64,000 nucleotides of DNA, from assembly GCA_019916065.1 (NCBI GenBank), contig CM034237.1, positions 248,001 through 312,000 of the forward strand. Reading direction: 5' to 3'. A program made the translations under genes and the position numbers. This DNA is from Vitellaria paradoxa (lineage: Eukaryota; Streptophyta; Magnoliopsida; Ericales; Sapotaceae). The notes below the pieces were generated by a model. That model did no database searches, had not been told where the DNA came from, and worked only from the letters and a program-made list of their open reading frames with translations. Of the stretch, positions 10,750 to 21,577 are shown piece by piece (within the stretch, counting starts at the first letter, position 1; every line of letters starts with the position of its first letter).

Positions 10750-13650
10750 AGCCGTTGGTAAAATTTATTTCCAATTGTCGTTTTTACTCTAAAATAAAAA
10801 TAATAATATTTTTAGTAATACAACTTTATTTACAATAATTAATTTTATTTTAATAAAATATTTAATTTTACAAATTTTTATAAAATTAATTAAAAATATT
10901 AAAATACATTTCATGTTAAACTAATTAATTAGTTTAATAAAATATATTTAAATTAGTTAATTTAATATTACGAAACATTTATTTTTTTAAGAAAATTAAT
11001 TTTAATAAATTTTTATTAATGAATAACATAATTTAATAAAATATTATTATTTTATCTATGAAAATTAATTAATTTATTAAAATAAATATCTTATGAGGAA
11101 ATTAATGCTTATTAAAAATTGTAAATTAATAAAATAAATTATTTTTTAATTTTAATAAATAAATTATTTTAACATGTAACTTCATTATATTTAATTTTAA
11201 TAAAATAAAATATTTTAATACATAGTTATTTTTAAAGAAAAATAATTTTAATATAATAAAATAAACTGTCTTAATAGCAAATTATTATTATAGTTTTAAT
11301 ATGTAATTAATAACTTTAAATAATAATTTAAGTTTAATAAAATAAATCAAATTGGTCATAAATTATTATTTTAATTTTAATAAAATAAATAATTATAATA
11401 ATATATTATTTGTTAAAAATAATTTTAGTTTAATAAAATTATTTATTTTAATATGATGCAATAAAATGAACAAAAGGCACAATATTTATAATAGAAAAAA
11501 GAGAGTGAAAACATGATTTTTCTGTTTACATTTTTTATTTATGTTTTTATTTTTTCAAAAAACAAAAAAAATAAAAAGAGTTACACCAAACACATAATTA
11601 TAGCCTGTTTTCAAAAATTTATACATATAAAAAAAGAAAAAATCAATAAATATAAAAGTTATTGAGCATGCTATTTATAAAAGATAAATTATGACATACT
11701 TTTAAGCATTTAGTTAAATACAAATAGACACCAAATTACTAAAATATTACAAATATTAATAGCACTAAAATCTAATCATTAGTTAAAAAAAAGGGATTTG
11801 ATCTGAATATCTACCTAATATATATTTTTTATTGTTTCATAAATTAGCAAAAAGTTAAAGAATGGTATTTTTTTTTATAGTTTAATGATGATTATGATGT
11901 TTTTTTATTGTTTCATAATTAAATATGAAAAGGTTCAAAAATAATTGAAAAATAATTTTACAATTTAGCTCTGTTAAAATTTTTTATCTTAGGGCTTGTT
12001 TGGAAGGCCAAAATTTATAAAAAGTTACAAACTTTTACTTATTTTTATTTTTCATGTATTCATTTTAAAATTTTGAATTTTACAAATTTTTATCAATTTC
12101 TATCAATTTTATGATATTTATTCTGACGAAAACTTTTAGAACGAGTCATTTAAAAACAATTCTAACAGAAAAAATGTTGGAACGAGTTATTCAATCTCGT
12201 TCTAATGAGTTTTGACAATAAATTTTGGTTTGATCTTCTAACGACACATTACATTTTTCTAATGTTTTCTAACCCTTGGCCCTTCAAACATATCCTTAAA
12301 TAAGTTATAGAAAATAAGACGATTTCATTCTAAATTACATTTATAAAATAATAAATATTACTATTATATTCATCTAGTGTAATGTTTTTATGTATTTAAT
12401 TATCGAAAAGAGATAAATATAATTTAATATTTATATTACGATTTTTATGTATTTAATTATTGAAAAGAAAAAAATATAATTTAACTATTTATATTACAAT
12501 ATAGATCAGTTAATTTGACATTTTTCTTACTTGGCATTGGGCAGAATGGGGGCTGAAGTTAAATACTAAATTAGATCGCCGTGTTTTGATTGAAAACGCC
12601 ATCATCTGATGATTTGTTTCTTTTTTCCTTTGTTTTTTTTTTAGGTAACCTGAAAACATCATTTTTTTATAAATAAAAATAATAAATTTTTTATATGATT
12701 AAGTTCAAAATAAAATAAAATAATATTTTAAATATAATTAAGTAACTTTTAAAAACTATTAAGTGTGTAGTAAAACAAATAGAAATAAATAAATAAGAAT
12801 AATTGATTTTTATAAACAAATCTACTATATAATGAAGAATGTCAAAATTTGACATTTATATATTTTCAATAGTTAGATTTATTCAATAGTTATGATTATT
12901 TTTCTCCATTTTAATTATCTTTTTAGTAAAAAAAAAAAAAAACACTATCTCACTTTACTTATATTTTTTTTGAAAACTTTTTTTAAAATATTTTTAAATT
13001 AATACTTTTTAAAAATGTTAATAATATATGAATACTTATTACACAGAGTTAACTAAGATTTTGTATTTAAAAAATAACTTTTAAACTTTAATTTTCCTTA
13101 AAAATTTCTAAAAGAATAAACATTCAAATTAAAAATTCAATTAATATACTTAAAATCTAAAATTTTAAATACATATGCTTTTACACTTTGTGTTATTTAT
13201 ATAATAAGAAAGGTAAAGAATTTAAATTTAGTATATTTTTATAAATATTTTTTTAAATGTGATTATTTCTAATAAATAATAAAATTTTACACATTTATTA
13301 AATAATATTTTTTGGTTGAATATTTTTTATAAAAGCTTTTAAATCAATATTTTTAAAATTGTGATAATATCTGTAATAAATAATAAAATTTTACATTTTT
13401 ATTAAAGACTGTATACATACTTTAGTCTCTTTTGATTATTAATTTTTATTTTTATGGATTATTTTTACAATTTTTTACGTAAGTTTGTTTTATAAATTTA
13501 GATTTGAACTATTTACACCCCAAATTATATTTTTGTACCTTTAAACACAGATAATTTCTAATTCTTTTAAAAATTTCAATTGTTTAAAAAAATAAATAAT
13601 AAATTAATATTATATTATTAAAAAAAAGTAAATAATATCAAAATTTACAT
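10750..13650. other. Gene-free AT-rich stretch
   Basis: Runs of TTAATTTTAATAAAATAAAT dominate. No reading frame here has a recognisable product. One MITE (11992-12295) is embedded and listed separately; nothing else is supported. Confidence 0.6.
11992..12295. mobile_element. PIF/Harbinger-like MITE with TTA target duplication
   Basis: Left end GGGCTTGTTTGGAAGGCC and right end, read inverted, GGATATGTTTGAAGGGCC form a terminal inverted repeat of about 18 bases. TTA flanks both sides (11989-11991 and 12296-12298). The 304 bp length and AT-rich non-coding interior fit a Tourist-like MITE mobilised by a PIF/Harbinger transposase from elsewhere. Confidence 0.7.
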
Positions 13651-13659
13651 TTTTTTGTT

Positions 13660-16300
13660 TTATTTCCAATTGCACCGATCAACGCCCTAAAGGTCAGGTT
13701 TCAGTTACCGTGCATATGCTAGTCCTGTAGGATTCGGGGTGTGGCCGGTGCATCAATGCGGACCATTGTAGGGTAAATTCTTGGCCGTAAGATTTTCTTT
13801 CAAGGAATCTAGCGGCTCAATTCTTTGAGTCTCTCCCTTAATTTGCTACTCATAATCCTTCTAATAATTTTTTAACAAATAAAAAAATTAAATAAGAGAG
13901 TTCACATAAAAAATTTTAATATTTTTTAAACAAAATAGAATTCACTCATACGCAATTGGTTTGATGAAAGACAAATGTATTATATTTTTTCTTTATTTTT
14001 AATTACTAGCTTATTATTTTTTATTATTTTTATTTTTAAAAAATATTCAATTTATATTTATTAAAAATTATAATTTAAAAAAATTTTAAGTGTTAACAAA
14101 AGTGTCTGTGTTAAAATTATTTTTCAATTATAATTTTTTAATAAATATAAATTGAATATTTTTTAAAAATAAAAATAATAAAAATTGATAAATTATACTT
14201 ACTTATCTTAAATGTTAGACTAATTACAAGAACTTTCCCAACAATTTGAACTTTATACTTACCTCTCCTATTATTAAATGTTTGTCACACTTAAACTCAG
14301 CCGTTGGTTTTTTTACCTAATATTGTTAGGGTGTTACAGTAAAGTAACATAAATAGTCTTAGTAAATTCAAATGGTTGAGGGAGATTACTATAATTAGCA
14401 TAATATTTAGAGGAGATTTTTGTAATTAACCTAATTATATTATTTTACCCAAATAATTTAGTAAAATATATTTCATACTAATTTAATAATATTATATATT
14501 ATATATTCTATTAAATTATGAAATTAATTAAATTATTAATTATTAAAAATATATTTTATTAATTATTAATTAATTAATTATAATTAATCAATTTTATTAA
14601 CATATTATAATTTAGTTAATTAAATCAATTAATTAATAATTTATCTACATTATTTATTAAAAATAATTTTATTTTAATAAAATAATTAAATAAAATAAAT
14701 TATTTTAATATGATACAACAAAAATGGATAAGGTGCTAAAGTTAAAAAAATATTTATGCAAGAAAAAATGATAGCAAAAATATTTTTTTTTGCGTAAGTT
14801 TTTTTTAAATAAAAAATTAATAAATATGTTTTTATATATTTAATTTTTAATTTTTGGATTTACTTGAACTGATTTTTACAATTTTAAATAATAAGTTCAT
14901 CAAGTGTATTGTTATAAATACGCGAAAAAATAATAAAAAAATATCAATAAAAATGATACAAAAAGATTGTGAACCTATTATTTTATAATATTTAAATTAT
15001 CAAAATATTTTATAATTTTAAAATTGTCTATACTAAAACTAAAAAGTTCTTCAAATTATTGATTCAAAAACTAGTTTGAGCAAATCTAAAAATTAAAAAC
15101 TAAATACATAAAAATGTATTTATTAAATTTGTTTTTATTTTTTCCCAAAAAATGACAACTTACGTAGAAAAAAATAAAAAAGAAATTAAAAATATTTTAT
15201 TATTGCTTTTTTGTCAAAAATAGTTTTTTTATTTTTAGTGCTTTATCCATTTTTGCTGTATCATATTAAAATAATTTATTTTATTTAACTGCTTTATTAA
15301 AATAAAGTTATTTTTAATACATAGTATATCTAAATTATTAATTAATTAACTTAATTAACTAAATTATATTTCATTAAATAAAATTAAGTAATTGTAATCA
15401 ATAAAATTAACATTATTTAATTAATAAAATATATTAATTAATAATTTAATTAAGTTAATTAATGATAAGATTAATAAAAATAAATTAACTAAATTAATAT
15501 AAAATATATTTTATTAGATTATTTATAATATGTAATATGATTCAATTAACATGAAATATATTTATTAAATTATTTGGGTGAAATACTATAATTATACTAA
15601 TTACAAAATCATCATCTAAACATTAGACTAATTACAAAATCATCATCTAAACATTAAACTAATTACAAGAATCTCTTTCAATAATTTGAACTTACTAAGA
15701 GTATTCATGTCATTTTATTATAGCACATTAACTGCATTAAGGGAAAAAAAAAAAACTAATGGGTGAATCTAAGTGTGACAAATATTTGAGAATAGGGAAG
15801 GTAAGTGTAAGGTTTAAATGGTTGAAGGAGCTCCCTGTAATTAGTATGATGTTTAAAGGAAATAAGTGTAATTTACCCAAAAGAATAATAGACTAGTAAT
15901 TAAAAATAAAGAAAAAATATAGTGAATTTGCTTTTTATCAAACTAATTATGTATGAGTGAATTTTATTTTGTTTAAAAAATTATATTTTTTTTTGCGAAC
16001 TCTCTTATTTAATTCTTTTTATTTATTTAAAAACTATTAAAAAGATTATGACCAACAGGTTAAGATAGTGAATTTTGAAGCTGAACAGAGTATGCATACG
16101 GAAGTGACTGGGACCAGAGAGGGACGCATAAGGGAGAGACCCAAAGATTGAGCCGTTAGATTTCTTGGAAGAAAATTTAACGATCAGAAATTCCCTTGAC
16201 AATGGTCCCGATGCATTAATGCACTGGTCATACCCCGAATCCAGTCCTGTACCGATTGACACGATTGCCGACTGATACAAAACAAAGAAGAAAAAGGGCA
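13660..16300. mobile_element. Large foldback element, two inverted arms of about 1.3 kb
   Basis: The two halves are inverted copies around an axis near 14987. The plus-strand block 13740-13870 (GGCTCAATTCTTTGAGTC, AAATAAGAGAGTTC) recurs inverted at about 16000-16240. ATATGATACAACAAAAATGG at about 14710 recurs inverted at about 15255. Paired positions sum to the same value (about 29975), so the arms are collinear over their length, though diverged and with indels. There is no transposase-like frame. Candidates are a MULE with long terminal inverted repeats or a foldback transposon. The outer ends fade, so limits are approximate and no target duplication was found. The right arm also has a local 34 bp duplication near 15590-15660. 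Confidence 0.75.
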
Positions 16301-16425
16301 AAAGAACAAGACGTCCCACGCCCAACAATACAGCCATTCCCGTTGGAATCGATTGATTTGATACAAAAGAAAAAAGAAAACAAGAGAACAAGACCTCCCA
16401 ACAGGACCGCCGTTCCAGTTGCGGC
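16262..16425. repeat. Degenerate tandem duplication of about 85 bp
   Basis: GATACAAAACAAAGAAGAAAAA...GAACAAGACGTCCCA (from 16262) is followed by GATACAAAAGAAAAAAGAAAA...GAACAAGACCTCCCAA (from 16348) with the same order of motifs and many substitutions. It lies at the outer edge of the right foldback arm and the left arm shows no second unit. Overlapping minus-strand frames here resemble no known protein. Confidence 0.5.
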
Positions 16426-17698
16426 TCCAACACGGCGAGTAGATTAGTCTTCCGCTCTTTCTATCATAAGCCACATACTTTTTTTTTATTTATTATTTTT
16501 TTATTAACTTACTTTTTTTTTTTTTTTACAAGTCCATAGGCCACGTACTCCGGGGACGGAGCTAGCCGTGTCGAGGGTTGCCCCGACCCCCTATATTTAT
16601 ATGCCTCACATTTAATAAAAAATAAATATTTCATTAACAGTGGCCTCCCTTCGTCCACCTCCACGCAGTGACCTTTTGTTAAATGAAAAGTCTCATCCCT
16701 ACGCAAAAAAATTATTAAACCACAACTGTCCTTTTAATACAAATTTAAAAATATAAATCTTTCTTTATCCTGAAATTTATTTTTCTCATGCCATCGGTTG
16801 TTATTTTTTCACATTTTCCATTCGCTTAGTCTCTTTATTATTTTTATCTTTTATATTTTCACTATTCTCCTCTAACTCTACAAAATATTTCTCTTCAACA
16901 ATATTAACGTTGGAAAAAAATTTTTAATTCTATTTCTCTCTAACAGTCATAACACCAAAATAAATTTTTCGATTGTAATAAAAGAAAATCTCAAATAAAA
17001 AATTAACATTCTTTTTTCTTTTCACTTTTTTATCTTTAATTATTTCTTTTCTTAAAAAAATATTTTATAATCATACAACTGCCACATATAGGGAAAATTG
17101 TTTAGCCTCTTTACAATGAAATCTTAGTTTGACCCTAACATACTTGATCATCCATAAGTATGTCTAGAGCTCTGCCGTGTATTAGGAGCATTTGGAAGCG
17201 GAGAAAACATATATATATATATATATGATATCCATCATTGCATAAAAAAAATAATTCTTAATTACTAGGTTTTAATTTATAAGAAAAATATTTTTAAAAA
17301 TCATCTTATTTTATTATATAAATTAATTTTCAGTAATTGTCTTGAAGTTTTATTTTTGATTCTCAAACATTGCCTTGAAAGAAGTTTTAAACTAAATTTA
17401 AGAAAACTGCAGTGAAAAATAATAAGTTAAGATTTAATTTAAATTTATTTAATTAAATTAATAAATACTATTGATTGAAATAATAGACCTTATTTGACAA
17501 GATAAATAAATTTTGATTAAATTTTAATTTCTTATTTCTCCGCTGCATCCCTAAAACCCTTTTAAACTGGTGGCAAAGGACACGAGTTTGAGAGACATTT
17601 TACGCGTTTAATGATTACATCAATGCCAAAGGTCCTCCACGCGTTGTGTTGTGTTGTTGTTATTGTTGTTTTTTTTTTTTTTTTTTTTTCCACCCAAA

Positions 17699-17866
17699 GG
17701 GCCCGTTTGGTGTACAATAAATTACTGAAAATCTCCAAAAATCTCTATAAATCTCTGTTAACTTTATATCACATCAACTTTTTTCTCTCACTGCACGCAT
17801 TACGAACTCTCTCCAAACCACAATTTATCTCAATTTATCGCATTTTTTCTTACTCCAAACAAACCC
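17699..17866. mobile_element. Candidate MITE with GGGCCCGTTTGG ends
   Basis: The left end GGGCCCGTTTGG is matched by CCAAACAAACCC at the right, a 12-base imperfect terminal inverted repeat enclosing 168 bp. AAA flanks both sides, which is uninformative in A-rich DNA. The interior shows little inverted symmetry, so the class is undecided. Confidence 0.45.
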
Positions 17867-18627
17867 AAAATCTTGTAGGAACAATATTTAGGGGTATAAA
17901 AAAATATTGAACAAATTAAAATCAAACTAATTTGACCTACGATTTGAATTTATATCAAAATCAATTCGATTCTAGGTTAAAAAAATAAAAATTTTGAAAA
18001 TTTCGAACCAAACAATTGCACACAAGATCAATAGAATGACACTAATAAATAACGAGGAAACCCCTTCACAAGGAGAAAAAATCTTAATTACGAATTTCAC
18101 TATCAATAAGTACTTAAATTTTCTACAAATCATTCGTAAAAATTCTTTCGTTAATCTTCCTCCAGTCACTCAACTAACCCTATAAGCGAGTTATCTACAT
18201 CATACAAAAAGTGTAAAAAAAAAAAAAGAATATAAAGAAAAATAAGAGAAAGACCTATGAACTCACGAAAAAAATTTTTCTTTCTCACAAGATTCTATAA
18301 TATGTCCCATTCAATTCCCCTATTATACATTAATCTTAGATGCATATACAAAGACTCACAAAGTCTTATTTTAACTAGAATTCAAATATATAATAAATAG
18401 ATTTTCTAAATGAAACTAGAATTTTTGAGATAACAGATATTCTAAATAAAAATAGAATCTTTCATAAAATAATTTGTTCGAACCATCGTACTCTCATCGA
18501 GTAGGTTGCAAGATCTATTAGAATCTATTTTGCACCAGAAATCATTATAGACAAACCCTCGCGCATCCTACGGGCTCTCAATGCCAATGTGGCGAAGCTG
18601 TACACTCCATGCATACTGAAATTTTGT

Positions 18628-19560
18628 TGTGACATTTTAAATTTTTATTATTTTTAAATATATTATTAATTTAATTTTTATTTTATACTTAAAATTTTAA
18701 TTGTGTTAATTTGATATTATTTTGAAATTTATTTAGTTTTAATTTAAATTAATTAGAAGATTGATTAATTTATTAACGTATTAATTAGTTGAAATTAATT
18801 AATTAGTGTTTTAAGTAGTCAATTGATTGTTGCATGGGCATGACGCCGCTAGCCTATTCATTTGTAAGCGTGCCTTAGCTTTGCTGAGTGAGTGTTAGGA
18901 ACCTTAAGTGTGTTGATACGTGTGTGCGCGTGTAAAGGTTGGGTGAGGCTGTATGGCAACCTTCAAAAATTAAAAAAAAAAAAAAAAAAGCATGAGGCGG
19001 TGGGTACCTTACATATATGGGTATAAGTTATAGTTGAAGAAAAGGAGAGAGAGAGAGAGAGAGAGAGAGAGCTGAAGAACCCGTAAAGAAAGGCAGACAC
19101 AGTGAATAAGGAGGAATAATAAGAGAGAAAAAAAAATTAAGAATTTTGATCCAATTGTTGATGTAAATTATTTTATTTTATTAATTTAAAATTAATTTTA
19201 TAGAAAGTTAAATAAATTAATATGTTAAAAATGGAATGGTTGTGTTCTATTTATTAAATTTATACTATTAATTGATTTGGTTTATATTTTAATTGTTTAA
19301 TATTTGATTTTTATAATTTATTTGGGTTAAAATTAGGACTAGAGGATAATTAGTAGTAATCACCTCAATAATTTGATTATTTCATAATTTTTACTAGTAA
19401 GTGTGTTAAATTTAAGGTAAAAGGTTACAAATGTGAATTAATTAATTTATCTCTTTGGTGTTAATTATTTGTGATAAAAAAATATTGATTGTGTAATTAG
19501 TTTTGTTAATGGAAAGTTAAGATTATTTAGAAAATGTTAACAGTAAGAATTAGTATTTTT
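18628..19560 (+). mobile_element. Possible LTR fragment upstream of the kinase gene
   Basis: The stretch starts TGTGACATTTTAAATTTT, has a moderately GC-rich core at about 18840-18960, then a poly-A run, a long GA repeat and a leader-like GAAGAACCCGTAAAG region, similar in organisation to transcribed chromovirus LTRs. No second LTR, primer site or coding part was found, and the 3' limit is unknown. If correct, it ends just where the truncated LRR kinase begins and could mark the truncation event. Confidence 0.25.
19044..19071. repeat. GA microsatellite
   Basis: A run of about 13 GA units lies upstream of the LRR kinase tail, within the possible LTR fragment. Confidence 0.9.
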
Positions 19561-19562
19561 AT

Positions 19563-21301
19563 GTGAAGAATTATTTATGTAGAGAAATTGATAATATGAC
19601 CACTTCTCTAAGATATCTCAAGCTAAATTCCAACCATTTAACTTCTACCATACCTACAAACTTGTGGAGTCTTACAGATATCTTGGAGATTGACTTGTCA
19701 TCAAATTCTTTAATTGGATACATAACACCGGAAGTTGGGAAGATAAAGGTTGCAATCGAATTGAATTTGTCCATGAATCAATTGTCTGGTGAAATACCAA
19801 GTGCGATTGGAGGTCTACAAAATTTAATTAGTCTTTGTTTAGAACATAATAGACTACATGGAGATATTCCTCCCTCAGTTGGAAGCATGACAAACTTAGA
19901 AATTTTAGATCTATACCATAATGAACTCTCAGGTGTGATTCCCTTGTCATTAGAAAGACTCAAGCAATTGAAGCATTTCAATGTATCTTTCAATATGTTG
20001 ATAGGAGAAATTCCAAACAGAGGACCTTTTGCAAACTTCACATACCAGTCTTTTATGTCGAATAAAGCTTTGTGCGGAGCTCCTCAGTTTGATGTCCCAC
20101 TATGCCATAACCATAAATTGAGGAGGATGAAAAAAATACTGCTTATTGTATTTATTTTGTTGCCAATTGGTTTTGTATTCCTTGTTGTGACATTTATAAT
20201 TTTATTCATAAGACGCCGAAGAAAAAGAAAAATTGCAGCTAAAATTGATTTGTTGACACTAGTAAGTTACAAAAGGGTCGCGTACCGTGAAATTGTACAA
20301 GCAACTGAAATGTTTAGTGAAAACAACCTCCTTGGCATTGGGAGTTTCAGTTCAGTCTATAAAGGAAGATTTTCAGATGGAATGATCTTGGCTGTAAAAG
20401 TGTTCAATTTGCAACTGGATGGTGCATTCAAGAGTTTTGATGTGGAATGTGAAATATTGCGCAATATTCGTCATCGAAATTTAACCAAAGTCATCAGTAA
20501 TTGTTCCACACCTGAATTCAAAGCCTTACTTCTAGAGTACATGCCCAATGGAAGTCTCGAGAAATGGTTGTATTCTCAAAACTATTTTTTAGATATGTTG
20601 CAAAGGTTAGACATAATGATGGACGTGGCATGCGCCCTGGAATATCTTCACCATGGTTGCTCAATACCGGTGGTTCACTGTGATTTGAAGCCAAGTAATG
20701 TGTTGTTAGATGAAGATATGGTTGGGTATGTCAGTGATTTTGGCATTGCAAAGTTGTTAGGTGATGAAGAAAGTATTACACAAACCGGGACACTTGCCAC
20801 ATTAGGCTATATTGCCCCAGGTTATAGTTTTTCCCTAATTTAATTGGCACAAATTTTCAATTCAAACTAATTTTAAGTAAATTATACAATCTTTTTTATC
20901 ATCAAAATGTCATTTCTTATACTAACGCAATTTTATTTTGAGATGCAGAATATGGATTTGAAGGATTAGTTTCTACAAGGTGTGATGTTTATAGTTATGG
21001 AATCATGTTAATGGAAACATTTACAAAGAGGAGGCCCACTGATGCAATGTTTAATACTAGAGATTCAAGTATAAAGCAATGGGTAGAAAATTCACTACCT
21101 AATAATGCAATTCTCGAAATTATGGATGCAAACTTGTTAGGGCCAGATGAACAAGTACACTACTTTGCAAAGTTACAATGTGCAACATCTATCATGAAAT
21201 TAGCATTGAAGTGTTCTGCAGATTTACCACAAGAGAGGATGAACATAAAGGATGTTCTAGTTGCATTGAAGAAGATTAGGCACCAGTTTCTCACAAATTA
21301 A
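19563..21301 (+). pseudogene. 5'-truncated LRR receptor kinase (last LRRs, TM, non-RD kinase)
   Basis: Two exons: 19563-20820 and 20949-21301, joined across a 128 bp intron (GTTATA...TGCAG) in phase 1, which rebuilds the APEY motif of the kinase. The protein has about five LRRs (residues 14-165), a short cysteine-bearing region, a membrane span (about 192-213, ILLIVFILLPIGFVFLVV) with a basic stop-transfer RRRRKRK, then a complete Ser/Thr kinase. Visible kinase motifs are GIGSFSSVYKG, AVK lysine, HCDLKPSN (cysteine in place of arginine, so non-RD) and DFG. Non-RD kinases of LRR subfamily XII are usually immune receptors. What is missing is the signal peptide, cap and most LRRs; no upstream LRR exon is visible and the first methionine is not a convincing start. 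The kinase half itself is free of stops, so a functional gene with distant 5' exons is possible but less likely. Confidence 0.8.
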
Positions 21302-21343
21302 GAAAGGGAATTAAAACATCAAGGTACGTATTATTTTAACTTA

Positions 21344-21577
21344 GGCTGAGTTTAGGAAGCAAAAAACCTAGCTTTTTTGTAATTTTTGTATTTTTTTTTT
21401 TGGGGTTTTGGAAGGGAAAAAAACTCTTTTTTAACTTTTTGTTAATTAGACATTTTTTCTTTTTATGGTTTAAAAGAAGTCTAAAATATAATGAAGTAAA
21501 TATGGTCATTTTAGAAAAAAGTTAAAAAACTAAGTAGTTAGAAAGTGAGCAGATAGCGGTGGTTACCAAATGCGCAC
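21344..21577. mobile_element. PIF/Harbinger-like MITE downstream of the kinase
   Basis: Ends GGCTGAGTTTAGGAAGC and, inverted, GTGCGCATTTGGTAACC, with TTA on both flanks (21341-21343 and 21578-21580). It begins 43 bases after the kinase stop codon, probably in the 3' UTR. The terminal match is imperfect; the TTA duplication and size (234 bp) support the call. Confidence 0.5.

Larger units (their letters stand above)
16300..19560. other. Gene-free stretch with MITE and LTR-like fragments
   Basis: No protein or RNA gene is recognised. Notable pieces are a GC-rich island at about 16540-16700, a candidate MITE (17699-17866), a possible LTR fragment (from about 18628) and a GA microsatellite (19044-19071). 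The rest is AT-rich filler. Confidence 0.5.

Noticed and set aside
16023..16474. Minus-strand frames of 96-136 codons in the right foldback arm
   Set aside because: Frame is not kept in the left arm, composition is low in complexity, and there is no family resemblance.
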